A stretch of 64,000 nt of DNA from Mytilus trossulus (Eukaryota > Mollusca > Bivalvia > Mytilida > Mytilidae): the NCBI RefSeq assembly GCF_036588685.1, contig NC_086376.1, forward strand, positions 60,163,166 to 60,227,165, given 5' to 3'. A program made the position numbers and the translations under genes. Under the pieces are notes generated by a model. It was not told the DNA's origin, ran no database searches, and was given only the letters and a program-made list of their open reading frames with translations. Numbering within the stretch: position 1 is the stretch's first letter; each line of letters starts with the position of its first letter. This document shows positions 12,501 to 22,559 of this stretch, piece after piece.

Positions 12501-15500
12501 TGTCAGATTCATTTGAAAATTTCAGGGCAGATAGATCTTGACCGCATAAACATTTTTACCTCTTGTCACATTTACTCTAAATGCTTTGGTTTCAGAGATA
12601 TAAGCCAAAATTTTCATTTTACCCCTTTGTTCTTTTTTTAGCCATGGTGGCCATCTTGGTTCGTTGGACACATTTTTAAAACTAGATACCCTAATGATGA
12701 TTGTGGCCAAGTTTGGTTAAATTCGGCCCAGTAGTTTCAGAGGAGAAGATTTTTGTAAACGTTTACTGATAACGGACGCCAAGTGATGAGAAAAGCTACT
12801 TAGGTTAAATTCATTAAATTTTTAATTCATTAAACATTACTTTATTGACACATAAACTTTTGTATGTAAAATATTATACATTATACTTACTAAAACATAT
12901 ACTAGTCTGGTTACATTACTTTCTATTGCTGATTCTACAAGGTAGGCTGCCATCAAAAAATAAAACAGGGCCCCAGTCCATGTGCTGATTACAACTAATA
13001 TACTGACCCTAAAATTAGTCAAATAGATTATCAATACAAATAGATATGTTCTGAAGATTTACTTCTTTTCTTGGGTACTAATTTCTTTTTGTCAATTTTG
13101 TGGGAAAAGTTTATTAAACTACAAACTTTTAAAAGTGTTCAACAAGCAACAGATTTCAAATACAGTATTCTTGTTCTTTTTAATATAATTATTAAAACCC
13201 TAGCATATCAAAAATGTTTACTTAATCCATGAAAACTGGCATGCATCATGATAATATTAAAATGAATTAACCATAATACAAAATAACAAGAATGTGTCCT
13301 AAGTACACGGATGCCCCATTTGCACTATCATTTTCTATGTTCAGTGGACCTGAAAATGGGATACAATTTCGAATTTGGTATTAAAACTAGAAATATCATA
13401 TCATAGGGAACATGTGTACTAAGTTTCAAGTTGATTGAACTTCACCAAAAACTAAATCAACCAACAACTTTAACCTACCTTAACCAAAAACTTTAACATT
13501 AAGCGGGACGAACGGATGGCCTCATAAATGGGGCATAAAAAAGCATTAATATTCATGAATTTTGACTGTCCCTAATTTAACCTACAAACAACCTAACATA
13601 TGTAGTGTTCAAAATTTGTAAGTATGCTAAAATAGGGTCAAAATACTGTAAACCAACTAATTTTTGTGAGTTGACCAATAACTTGAATATAAATCATTGC
13701 ATTATCTATATAGTGTTTAATTTGGATCTTTCCTCACACTGTGTTAATATTCATGAAAAATTCTAACTCTTAAAAACGAAATCAGTGTGACGTGAACTAG
13801 GAAGGGCTAAACAAAAATAAGTTGGTTTCCAGAAGTAAAAGTTCATCAACTCAACAAACTACTTACCATTGTTTAATTCTGTTAGGTGACAATTTACTTT
13901 TAGCAAACATATTGTCTACCAGAAAGTAGATCAGAAATCCCATCCCTCCACAATATACCAACATATACATCACATACATCAGGGGAACACGACTCATGTC
14001 AAAAGACGAGTGAATCTGCTGCTGTAAAGGAAAGGAAAAAAACATTTAACTCTCTTCAAAATTTGCTGTTTAAAAATCTAAATAAGGTATTGAAAAATTG
14101 GTAATTTCAATGTTCAAAGGGCAATAACTCTGCAAAATAACAATACAACAGAACATTCACAGCTGAAAATAACAATCTAACAATTTAACAATTTTCATTT
14201 ATACTAAGTAAAACATTTTAAGCTATTATATAATTAAAAAATATTTAAACTACTCTTCTAAAAACAACAACAAATAATTGCAACGAAAAAAAGACAAAAA
14301 CAAATTGGAATTTATACTCATTAAAAAAATTATGCAAATCCTCAAATGGTCCTAGAACCTTTATTACCCAAAAGATATAAAGTTTTGAAAATACACAATT
14401 TTTTAATGATGTAAAACAAAAGAAGCTGACTATGACCCTGTTTGAACAATGCATTTCACATTAAACACTCAAAGGAGACATGTTAACTTTGTACTTGTTT
14501 GGCTTTATAACTATTTTGATCTGAGCGTCACTGATGAGTCTTATGTAGATGAACCGTGAGTCTGGTGTATTAAATTATAATCCTGGTACCTTTGATAACT
14601 GTTAACCATCATGAACACTTCAAAGAAAGCATTTATGTTCTCTTTCTTAACTTTTCCACAACCCAACTCATTATGAATGCATATATGTCCTTTGTTTGGA
14701 AAGCAATTGACCCCATCAGGAATTCGTCTTATTAACCATATGTATTTTTTTATTATTGGGCTTATTAGAAATAAATTATGAAGGTCTATTCTATAGATAG
14801 TCATTAATTTCTCAAAACCTTAATGTACATAAACACTCTACAACTGGGACGCCACAAAGGCCTTGAAATTATAAAATTTGAAAGAGTATCCTGTCATACT
14901 GCGGGTAAGTACAAACAGCACAGATGGTTAATGACCCTTGAAATCAAGGTCAGTATATTTGAGGTATTTCATATTATGATGCATACTGTGGTTCAGTTGA
15001 ATTAAGATATCATTATTATCATATAAGATTCACATAAAAAAAATACCTTGCATTTGTAACTCAGTGGTTGTCCTTTGTTTAAATGTATTACATATTCTGT
15101 CTTCAATCATTCTTATATAAATAAGACAGTTAGTTTTCTTGTTTGAATTGTTTTACATTGTCATATTGGGGCCTTTTATAGCTGACTATGCGGTATGGGC
15201 TTTGCTGATTGTTGAAGGCCATACGGTGACCTATGGTTGTTAATGTCTGTGTCATTTTGGTCTCTTGTGGACAGTTGTCTCATTGGTAATCATACCGCAT
15301 CTTCAATTTTTATACTTACAATAAGTTTTCTATATTCTTTGTGCCATCTTTGTAAACCACTGTCTAAAGATGACTGACTCACTGATATGTAATGGTTGCC
15401 ATGGAAATCTTTTAGCACATTGTGATATTTATATAATTCTTCAATTGTTGATCCTGTGAACACAAATGTAAACATTTCTGTTTAGAAAATGATGAGTAAA

Positions 15501-17149
15501 AATTAATCTTACATGTAAAAATATGCAATGTTGATCTATATGTATTTGCAATTGTTTGGGGAATTTTTTCCCAGGTAGGGGTAACTAACTATCTACTAAG
15601 TGGAAGGGATGAGTTGGTATAATATTTCAAGGCTTCATAACATATGATAAAGGTGAGAAATTCTGGTTAATCAATATTATCATATCAAAAGTTTCTTAAA
15701 CTGCTCAATAAGTAATGTTTTTTTTAATGATGTGTATTAAACCACAGTTGTTTATGCATCATGAATTTGTCAAATCTATTATAACTCGAAGAAATAGTGT
15801 TACAAAGCTATACATGGAAAGGTCTTTTTTTTTTATAAGCTATGCATATTTTGTTTTATTAATATTCAATTGAATGAAAAGGGATTTGCAAAATCCATTG
15901 TCAGGGAACAAAACGATTTAGAGTTTTACTTGTGTTTAGACATATGTCGATTGTTGAGGACTGCAAGATGCCTTCTATACATATTTTGGATAATATCATT
16001 GTTGATGGGATGATGTTTCATTGAAAAAACTTGTACCAAATTTTGTGATTATACATCTACAGAATTCGAATATGGGACTATATAAAAAATCCCCATGATA
16101 TTTATTATAAATGAAATCATACCATGAAGTTTATTAAATGCTATAACGACAGCTACCAATAAGAAAACAGATACAACGAGAATTTCTACAATCTCTCGCC
16201 GTGATAATCTCATGTCATCCATCCCCGGCCATAAACACACTCCTCCCCCAACATTTAACTTGTCTGCTTTCTGTCGAACACTGCTATGTTTGCTAGCCAA
16301 CAACTCCCTATCTTTTAACACTCGACCTAGAATAGAAAAAAACATTTCATGACATATCTATGCAATCAAATGTCCTTTCAAAGTCAAAGAGCTTCTCATT
16401 TCAAATTTGTTCATGGTGATTTCTGAATATTACAGTGATTATGGTTTTATCGTATTTAAAAAACAAACCAATTTATTCCCACCAATCAAAGTGTTTAAAG
16501 AGGAAGTCTCTCCTACACTCCTCTCTAGTAGTGGAACCCAAATTCTGATGTGACAGGAACAGGCAAACTGCCAAACTAAATATTTGCAACAATGACAATG
16601 AGAGATCTTAGTTATGGTTCTAAATAGATGACAAAGTCCATGACTTAAGTCATACATAGAGGACATTAAGTAAAATCTGAAACTTCACTTTAAATGTTTA
16701 ATACAGACACAACAAAGCCAACTAGTTTAGAGTTAAAGACATGGTAACAGTCCTAAAAATGAAATTTATCAACATAAGTTCATTTATATTTTATAAAAAA
16801 AAATCTCTTATAAGGCCTGTTCACCCCTCACCTTTGAAATTTCAGATTTTCCAGTTTTGGACTAGTCTGTTTTCAGTTTTTTTTGTGGATGTTTCCCCTA
16901 CCGATGCTTCAGATGGGTTAGTGGTTCTAACATGTCAGGTATAAATCTCTTACCTGGGGTCATTTTAAGTTTTTCTAGTGTTGGACTGATCTGTTTATCC
17001 AGTTTTCCTTGGCTGTTTTCTATCTGTCGCTCCAACCTTTCTCTAAGGTGATATAGACCACTACGAGAGGGTGTTGACATGACAGTTGGTGTACCCAATG
17101 ATGGACGTTGTTTCACATCACTTATAGCTTCTTTTTTTCTAGCTGCCAT
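9256..17149 (-). CDS. Multi-pass membrane protein of unknown family, six exons
   Basis: Six minus-strand segments join at GT-AG junctions with matching phases into 1,056 bp, giving 351 residues plus stop: 17149-16954, 16326-16123, 15453-15320, 14021-13867, 13008-12891 and 9504-9256. The ATG at 17149 follows AT-rich sequence, with no better upstream start seen. Residues 1-65 are hydrophilic, with a basic, helical, coiled-coil-like stretch (about 30-62). Hydrophobic segments lie near 111-129, 190-213, 231-253 and 296-340, the last long enough for two passes, which suggests four or five membrane spans. There is no signal peptide and I recognise no named family motif. The last intron (about 3.4 kb) could hide another exon in phase 0. 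Exon structure is well supported; function and membrane location are unknown. Confidence 0.75.
10400..10890 (+). repeat. Tandem gaaccatgaaaatgaggtca array, left half
   Basis: Units near 10516, 10665 and 10800 match those at 3140-3437. The array continues at 11826-12300 after an interruption by a retroelement fragment, so the two halves were probably one array split by insertion. It lies in the last intron of the membrane-protein gene. Confidence 0.7.
10890..11825 (+). mobile_element. Retroelement 3' fragment with 3' UTR (family D)
   Basis: From about 10893 to 11178 the plus strand reads a continuous peptide-like stretch (FYHRYKDIIRKYSS, GISHPFFYGNILYKAQRC, LTKPLNRLIKKGYNYD, SLKIAYFGVNIESL) and then stops. 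It resembles the C-terminal end of a mussel reverse-transcriptase-type polyprotein I have seen in dispersed copies; the exact clade is uncertain. A non-coding tail follows, with block aagtcaggagcctctggcct and a terminal block approximating tttgacacattccccatttc. That tail recurs at 54230-54620 and, reversed, at 25340-25565. The fragment is 5'-truncated and interrupts the gaaccatgaaa array. Confidence 0.65.
11826..12310 (+). repeat. Tandem gaaccatgaaaatgaggtca array, right half
   Basis: Units near 11885, 12030 and 12185 continue the array seen at 10400-10890. The core is well preserved (aaccatgaaaatgaggtcaa), while the linkers are degenerate. Confidence 0.7.
12395..12810 (+). mobile_element. 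GAGCCT element, short derivative
   Basis: Starts aaaactaaaggctctaaaga and ends gacgccaagtgatgagaaaa plus agct, the same ends as 4808-6476, but it is only about 415 bp. Most of the interior modules are missing, so it looks like an internal-deletion copy. It lies in the last intron of the membrane-protein gene, and the short minus-strand frame over it is a shadow. Confidence 0.65.
12891..13008 (-). CDS. Membrane-protein gene, exon 5
   Basis: Residues 230 (completed) to 269. The acceptor is CTAATTTTAG and the donor TTTTA then GTAAGT. It carries the third transmembrane segment (ILVVISTWTGALFYFLMAAY), and NVT near residues 261-263 is a possible N-glycosylation sequon if lumenal. Confidence 0.75.
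13291..13541 (+). repeat. Short interspersed repeat with inverted ccccattt ends
   Basis: Begins aatgtgtcctaagtacacgg and atgccccatttg. It ends cctcataaatggggcataaa, so gatgccccattt and its complement face each other across about 240 bp. The family is one I associate with bivalves. It is an intronic insertion with no coding content. Confidence 0.5.
13867..14021 (-). CDS. Membrane-protein gene, exon 4
   Basis: Residues 179-229 plus two bases of Trp230. The acceptor lies in TTTCCTTTACAG, followed by two further CAG triplets that could act as NAGNAG-type alternatives. The donor is ACAATG then GTAAGT. It carries the second transmembrane segment (VPLMYVMYMLVYCGGMGF and following). Confidence 0.75.
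14521..14605 (+). repeat. gagcgtcactgatgagtctt repeat fragment
   Basis: Short copy of the dispersed block gagcgtcactgatgagtctt, then aaattataatcctggtacct and ttgataac. Other copies lie near 5165, 7030, 37320, 40450, 41560 and, reversed, 42960 and 46760-46860. Intronic. Confidence 0.65.
15050..15305 (-). repeat. Dispersed repeat family C, reverse copy abutting a splice donor
   Basis: Reverse-oriented relative of 37911-38325 and 61420-61780: it contains ggggccttttatagctgact, atgcggtatgggc and ttgtctcattggtaatcata. Its end (cataccgcatcttc) lies about 15 bp from the exon 3 donor of the membrane-protein gene. Confidence 0.7.
15320..15453 (-). CDS. Membrane-protein gene, exon 3
   Basis: Residues 134-178. 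The acceptor is TGTTCACAG and the donor ATT then GTAAGTATA. It codes for a soluble loop rich in His, Tyr and charged residues (LQRWHKEYRKLI). A family C repeat in opposite orientation begins within about 15 bp beyond the donor. Confidence 0.75.
16123..16326 (-). CDS. Membrane-protein gene, exon 2
   Basis: Residues 66-133 plus the first base of Gly134. The acceptor is TTCTATTCTAG and the donor is CATG then GTATGA. It holds a glycine/cysteine patch (NVGGGVCLWPG) and the first transmembrane segment (EILVVSVFLLVAVVIAF) preceded by an arginine-rich stretch (MRLSRRE), which by the positive-inside rule places the N terminus in the cytosol. Confidence 0.75.
16954..17149 (-). CDS. Membrane-protein gene, exon 1
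   Basis: Codes for residues 1-65 plus the first base of Gly66. The donor reads CCCCAG then GTAAGAG at 16953. The exon is Lys/Arg/Glu-rich (for example GLYHLRERLERQIENSQGK). A possible splice acceptor (CCTTTTCAG) lies about 50 bp upstream of the ATG, so a separate non-coding first exon is plausible. Confidence 0.75.
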
Positions 17150-17379
17150 GTTTTTTCACATACATGTATTCTCAATTGGAATTTTCTACCTGAAAAGGTC
17201 AACAGGAACATAAATCAAATTTATGTACAAAAGCATAAATGCTTCACCAGTTTTACTTATAATGGTTTGTCCAAGACAAGGTGACCATTTCAACTTAAAT
17301 GATATGATAGAACTGTTGATCTTTACAATATCATTCAATCTAAATTCCTTTGTTTGAACTCATAGGATATAAATAATAA

Positions 17380-17460
17380 GATGTGGTATGATTGCCAACA
17401 AGACAACCCTCCTCAAGAGACAAATGACACAAAAATTAAAAACTATAGGTCAGAGGTTGA
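17380..17460 (+). repeat. Dispersed repeat family C, 5' fragment
   Basis: The block gatgtggtatgattgccaac, then acaaatgacac and actataggtcag, matches the start of family C at 37915 and 61420. It lies between the divergent membrane-protein and B-box genes. Confidence 0.65.
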
Positions 17461-18269
17461 TTTAGGGGGTGGGCTCCCCCCTTTTCTGGGGAAAATTTTG
17501 TTGATTTTATAGGGAATCACTGAAGCATGACCATTGCAGGCATCTTAATCTTGTTTAGTTAATTAAATGTTATAAAACTAGTATCTTGGAATTGTGAACA
17601 GCATGTTTTTTTTAAATTTTATGTTGTTCTATATATTCAACACAATTTCAGAGAGAATTTAGAAGTGGATCCATTTCATCTCCCCATCCTGTCCTTTCCC
17701 CAATATAGGAGTCTATACATCAGCTACACTTATTAAAAAATTTTCAATGTAAAATCCACACAGCATTAAATATATACATATAACTTCTTAATATTTTTTT
17801 TCTTCGCCCTGATATACATGTAGCCTTTTTGTGCTAATGCAACATAAAGCAACCAACAATCAATCAATCTTACTGCTATGTACTAATGTTCATGTATATT
17901 ATTATACTTCAACATGTTTAATCAGCTTTTGTAACTTTGAATATTTTTTAATTCATTTTTATTAAAAACGATGAATTTTAAAGTTGGAACCTAGATCAAC
18001 AAACTCAATAAATTAAAATATATATTTGTAATAATTAAGTCATCAAAAATCAAATTATTTTAATCAACTGAAACTATCTCATCTTATTCAGATTTTTACA
18101 TATCAGTGTATTTAATATAACCACCTTTACCCTCAACCCATGATCAACAAAATTATAAACTGAAACTTATCAAGATATAAATATCAAATATAGATATAAA
18201 TGTATATAAAACCAGAAATAAAATCAGTCATATTAAAATCAGTCATATATATATATATATTTATCTAAA
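17461..18269 (+). other. Upstream region of the B-box gene
   Basis: About 800 bp without a gene, lying between two divergently transcribed genes, so both promoters are probably near or within this interval. The part from about 17878 is duplicated at 3895-4193. Very AT-rich, with a (TA) run at about 18246-18260 just before the start codon. I cannot place a transcription start with confidence. Confidence 0.45.
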
Positions 18270-19334
18270 ATGGCATTCTCTCAGTCTGTTATGAGGAGTC
18301 AAGCTCCAGTTAAATGTGGAATATGTGAAACTGACCGACCAATCCAGTGGGAGTGTATTGACTGTAGTAAATTACTATGTGATCATTGTAAAGAAAAGGT
18401 CCATCCAGAATTCCAAAAAGCCAAAGATCATCAGGTAATAACCAAAGTTACTGGACAATCCACTGTTGCAGAACTGAGCATCAATAAACAATATCAGACT
18501 CAACTACCTGAAGTAGGTCATATATCTTATAATGATGATGATTCACTGTGGATAAGTAATGGTACAGATAAAGTATTGCAGAGAGTAAAACCTGAAGGAA
18601 CCAAACTAAAGATACTATCCAGTTATCATACCAGGGTATTTGGTATGGCTGTTACTCAATCAAATAATCTGCTTATGTCAACAGGGAAATCAAGACTTAA
18701 ACAGATCAGTAATAATACAGGTACACTTACAGACTCAGTATATAATGTGACACCATTCTTTGCTACAGCAGTCCATGTTAACAGTGAAAATAAAGTTCTA
18801 GTAGGAGGTTCTATTACAGGCCACCCTTCAGAAGGAAGAAATGTTGTAACACTGATGAATCAGAACGGAGACCATGAGAGAGTGTATGAACATGATCAAC
18901 ATAAACAACCTATATTCACCTACCCAGGAAGAATTACCAGTTCCAGTAATGGGAATATACATGTTTTGGATCTAATAAGTATTTACACCGGCGGCAGAAT
19001 AGTAGTGTTAGGACATGGTGGAGATATAATCAATATCTATACAGGAGATACAGAGATCAACAAGGTCAGACCATTTTTTCCAGGAGACTTAGCAACAACA
19101 CCTAGTGACAATGTTATTGTAGCTGATGGGATTACTCATACACTTCATATCCTGAACAATGCTGGCCTGCTGATGACATATTATAAAACAAAGGACAGAA
19201 ACATACAGTTTCCATTGTCTCTGACATTCTCTACAAAAGGCCATCTCTACATAGGATGTGCTAAAGGAGCAGAAGGCAGTACATGTAGATCAAAGGAGCC
19301 CAAGATATTTGAAGTGACCATATTAGGATATTAA
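18270..19334 (+). CDS. B-box zinc-finger protein with predicted beta-propeller
   Basis: An intact single-exon gene of 354 residues; the start context aaaATGg is favourable. Residues 16-54 form a B-box: Cys16, Cys19, Cys29, Cys32, Cys37, Cys40, His45 and His54 give the eight-ligand pattern of TRIM-type B-boxes. No RING precedes it and no long coiled coil follows, so it is not a full TRIM E3 ligase. Residues from about 70 to 350 hold repeated beta-hairpin-like units (SLWISNGTDKVLQRVKPEG, NNLLMSTG, NKVLVGG, GNIHVLD, DNVIVADG, GHLYIGCAKG), typical of NHL/SMP-30-like propellers. Bivalves have many such B-box/propeller proteins, often proposed to act in innate immunity or protein binding; that role is inference. 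A decayed duplicate lies at 4194-4690. Upstream AT-rich DNA is shared between the copies. Confidence 0.9.
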   Translation: MAFSQSVMRSQAPVKCGICETDRPIQWECIDCSKLLCDHCKEKVHPEFQKAKDHQVITKVTGQSTVAELSINKQYQTQLPEVGHISYNDDDSLWISNGTDKVLQRVKPEGTKLKILSSYHTRVFGMAVTQSNNLLMSTGKSRLKQISNNTGTLTDSVYNVTPFFATAVHVNSENKVLVGGSITGHPSEGRNVVTLMNQNGDHERVYEHDQHKQPIFTYPGRITSSSNGNIHVLDLISIYTGGRIVVLGHGGDIINIYTGDTEINKVRPFFPGDLATTPSDNVIVADGITHTLHILNNAGLLMTYYKTKDRNIQFPLSLTFSTKGHLYIGCAKGAEGSTCRSKEPKIFEVTILGY

Positions 19335-19371
19335 TGTTCCATTAATTTGATGTTTATAGTTATTGTTGATG

Positions 19372-19500
19372 TTGAGAACAAGTTACTGTGGATTCATTTA
19401 TTTTCGTGGGTATCAATTTTCGTGGATTGCTGAAAACTTGCAATTTCGTTGATATTTGATTTCGTGGTTTTGCCAATCTTTGTATACAGAGCCTAGTGAA
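19372..19500 (+). repeat. Dispersed ttcgtgggtatcaattttcg repeat
   Basis: Sequence gtggattcatttattttcgt, then gggtatcaattttcgtggat and tttcgtggttttgcc, belongs to a repeat very common in molluscan DNA. It starts about 40 bp past the B-box gene stop, so it may be part of the 3' UTR of that gene. Confidence 0.6.
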
Positions 19501-20485
19501 AACATATTCTTCGTTGAACATCATGTCATGGATATTTTCATATTCTTTGGCATTTACTCCAACAACTAAATCTATAAAGGATGCAGAAGACAAACAGGAT
19601 TGCAGTTATTATTTAACTCTTCAACTTATCAATTTTATTCTTTTTATCACTTCGGACAATAATAAGAATGATTTTATTTGTTTTACTTTATTGATATGAC
19701 GAAATCAGCTAATGCAAGGTATCACCGGCCCAAAGACACCTCAGGCGTTTGGGTCTATGATACAGATTTTTTTTTATTTTTTTTTTTTATTAAAATATTC
19801 AATTTTCTATATGTATAACACACATCTATCACTTCTGTGCATGTCTCACCTAGTTTCGAGTGATTTAAACGACCCAGAGAAAATACCCAATTTTACTATC
19901 CATACTAACAATGACTAAGAAACAAATTATGGATAGTAAAATTGGCAAAGACACTTGGGACTCCACTCTACATTATATTCATTTTATGTTATATTAATTT
20001 GAGACGCAATTACTACATAAGTAAACTGCCTACCAAAATCAATAACAACAACAATAATAATCACTAACTGGAATATTAATTGAAGTTTTAAAAATACTCA
20101 ACAAGATTGAAGAATCTTGAAATCCAGGCAACACCACATTGCACACAGTCACACTTATCCAATCCAAAAGCAATACAAACCTTGATTCTAAACTGGAATG
20201 TCTGCTTCACTGGCATACCTGGTTAACAATTGAATCAATAATCTGATAAATTCTTTTCTTAATATTGATCTGTTCAATCCTATGCTGTTAGTTTAAATAT
20301 TGAATTTCCCGCAATAATATTGGGTATAAAGGGGTAAGGGGACAGAAACTTAGAATTAATGTTCTCATTTCCAATCAATTCTTGCGGATGTCGCTCCCTA
20401 GTTAGAGGACAACCCTTGAAGCATTATATTTCGTCACACTTCTACTATAGGATTAAACGGTAAGAGAACGGAATTAATAAGTGTA
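19501..20485. other. Intergenic DNA with one perfect hairpin
   Basis: No gene is supported; two short plus-strand frames (ending near 19699 and 19918) lack any family resemblance. The only clear structure is an 18-bp perfect inverted repeat at 19887-19945, listed separately. Confidence 0.55.
19887..19945. repeat. 18-bp perfect inverted repeat
   Basis: CCAATTTTACTATCCATA at 19887-19904 is the exact reverse complement of 19928-19945, with a 23-base loop. Neither arm is flanked by an obvious target duplication. Confidence 0.8.
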
Positions 20486-20489
20486 TAAA

Positions 20490-20810
20490 AAGTAAAAACA
20501 CAAAAATACTGAACTCCGAAGAAAATTAAAAAAGGCAAGTCCAAAATCAAAAGGCAAAAATCAAAAGTCCAAACACATCAAACGAATGGATAACAACTGT
20601 CATATTCCTGACTTGGTCAGTACAGGCATTTTCTAATGTTGAAAATGGTGGATTGAACCTGATTTTATAGCTAGCTAAACCTCTCACTTGTATGACAGTC
20701 GCATCAAATTCCATTCCATTGTCAATGCATTGAACATGAACAAAACAAACATACCCAAAGTGTAAAAATGTCAAAAATAGGGGTACAGCAGTCAATATAT
20801 TGTGTTATCA
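20490..20810 (+). repeat. Dispersed repeat family B
   Basis: Nearly full-length copy. It runs from a ctgaactccgaagaaaatta start, through caactgtcatattcctgact and gctagctaaacctctcactt, to tgtaaaaatgtcaaaaatag. Matched by 50930-51200. The 82-aa minus-strand frame across it is not a gene. Confidence 0.7.
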
Positions 20811-22024
20811 TCTTAAACTCACTGTAAAAAGAACAAATGTAACGAAGAAGCACAAAAAGGCATAAATCAAATTTAACAAACTCATTTTGCTTATTTTATA
20901 CGAATGCACAGTTCTTGGACCGCTATTGTTTCTGACCTATAAACTTTAAGTTAACGTTTTTATGCTATGCATTTTGCCAGCCATACCCAACTATATCAGT
21001 CCTATTCAGGACCGATAACTCTGTCGATAGATATTATCGGGTATACAATATTGTCAATCGTATCAAGGATTTGTATAGTTAGTCTTACTATACAAATCCT
21101 TGATCGTATTATACGTCTCTGTTGGAATGTATATAATAAATCTTTTGTTTTACACAATTTAAACTTTAAATCGATTTATTGCCTGGATTTAGCTTTAAAT
21201 ATTGAATTAAAAGATAAATAACAATAAAAACATATTCAATGATCGAAATTCATTTAAATTAAAATTTGATTCAGAATATTTCTTTGAAATAATTATAGAA
21301 ACATATAAATACTTGAATACCTTTTAAGCAATAAATATTTTTTTAAAGAAATTTTCATAATATCCATATTTTCCTAAAGTTTATAATGAAACATACTTCT
21401 TCTAATTTGACACGGGAAGGAGAAGATATTTATTTGTACATTTATGAAAACTTTTGTATATCACAAAATTTAAACTCTGGTAATACATGTATACACACTG
21501 ACAGGATGTTTAATGTCAGCTGGTTGCTTTTGGTTTTCACGTCTACCTGACAATATATTATGATGTAACATTATAACCCAAGTTAGATTTCACCTGTTTG
21601 GTCAAGGAATGAAAATTTAAAGGTATAGAATATTTATCTATAATAATATAATTGGACATTGTTTTTTTTTTCTTAGGATGAAAACGTTTTTGTTTTTGTT
21701 TTAAAAGAAATGAATAAATATATTTCTAAAGAAAGATAAAATTTACAGAAAACTTGAAAAACACCTTTGAAAAAGAAGAGATTTTTCTTATTATAGATAT
21801 TGTAAAGTAATTTCTGGTAACAGTATCTCCTGGATGAATATCTGTCAAAATAAATGTTCCCGTGTCACACTTAACATATTTTTTTTTATTAAGAAATTTT
21901 GAAATCAATGATATCGAAATATCACTAAAGGAAAATAACAGAAACATCAGAGATTCTTTATGAAAAATTAAATATAATCTAGGAAAGTCTACTATAGAAA
22001 TCATTGATTTGATGCAACATTTTC
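20811..22024. other. Intergenic AT-rich DNA
   Basis: No gene is supported; frames on both strands are short and low in complexity. A 17-bp perfect hairpin at 21062-21104 is listed separately. Confidence 0.55.
21062..21104. repeat. 17-bp perfect hairpin with 9-base loop
   Basis: ATCAAGGATTTGTATAG, the loop ttagtctta, then CTATACAAATCCTTGAT. A related half-site (cttactatacaaatc) occurs near 38783-38797, which suggests a dispersed foldback unit. Confidence 0.8.
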
Positions 22025-22500
22025 ATATGATACATCAGCCGCCATTTTGAAAAATCTCGGAAAATTCCCGTTTTTAAATCGATGTTTGACCGAAATTGCC
22101 CTGAAATTAAACTGTTTTAAGTAGTATTTTTCCCCAGCTATATGTTTGAATATACTTAATCGATTTGCAAAGTTTGTTTTTTATTTACAGAATTTCTTTA
22201 TTTGTTATACAAGTAGACATGGGTATCGGTAATTTAGCATTGAGTCAACGGAGAAATGATGAGAAAAAGTGCATGTTTTACGATTCCGATTTGACCGAAT
22301 TTAATCAAAAATTAAACTGTTAGGACCAACATTGTTTGATAGAAATATGTTTGAATATCAAGGATTGATTTGCAAAAGTAAGAAAACGGATTAGGTTTAA
22401 GAGAAAATTAAACTTTATTGAAGCATATATGCATTTTATATGGGGAAATATAAAACAAAATGGCAGCTAATATACGTCACAAAAGTCACGTGATGTCCAA
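22025..22500. other. Non-coding region with about 200-bp direct repeat
   Basis: The block at about 22085-22175 (ttgaccgaaattgccctgaa, then attaaactgttt, tatgtttgaatata and gatttgcaaagt) recurs in diverged form at about 22290-22380, roughly 203 bp on. Near the edges are a gccgccattttg motif (22038) and gtcacgtgat (22484), which resemble YY1 and E-box sites, but no gene start was found next to them. Confidence 0.45.
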
Positions 22501-22559
22501 CTTAGTTGGATATGTTTTATGCCTAGTTTACACTTATACGCTTTTAGTTATTCAGACAC

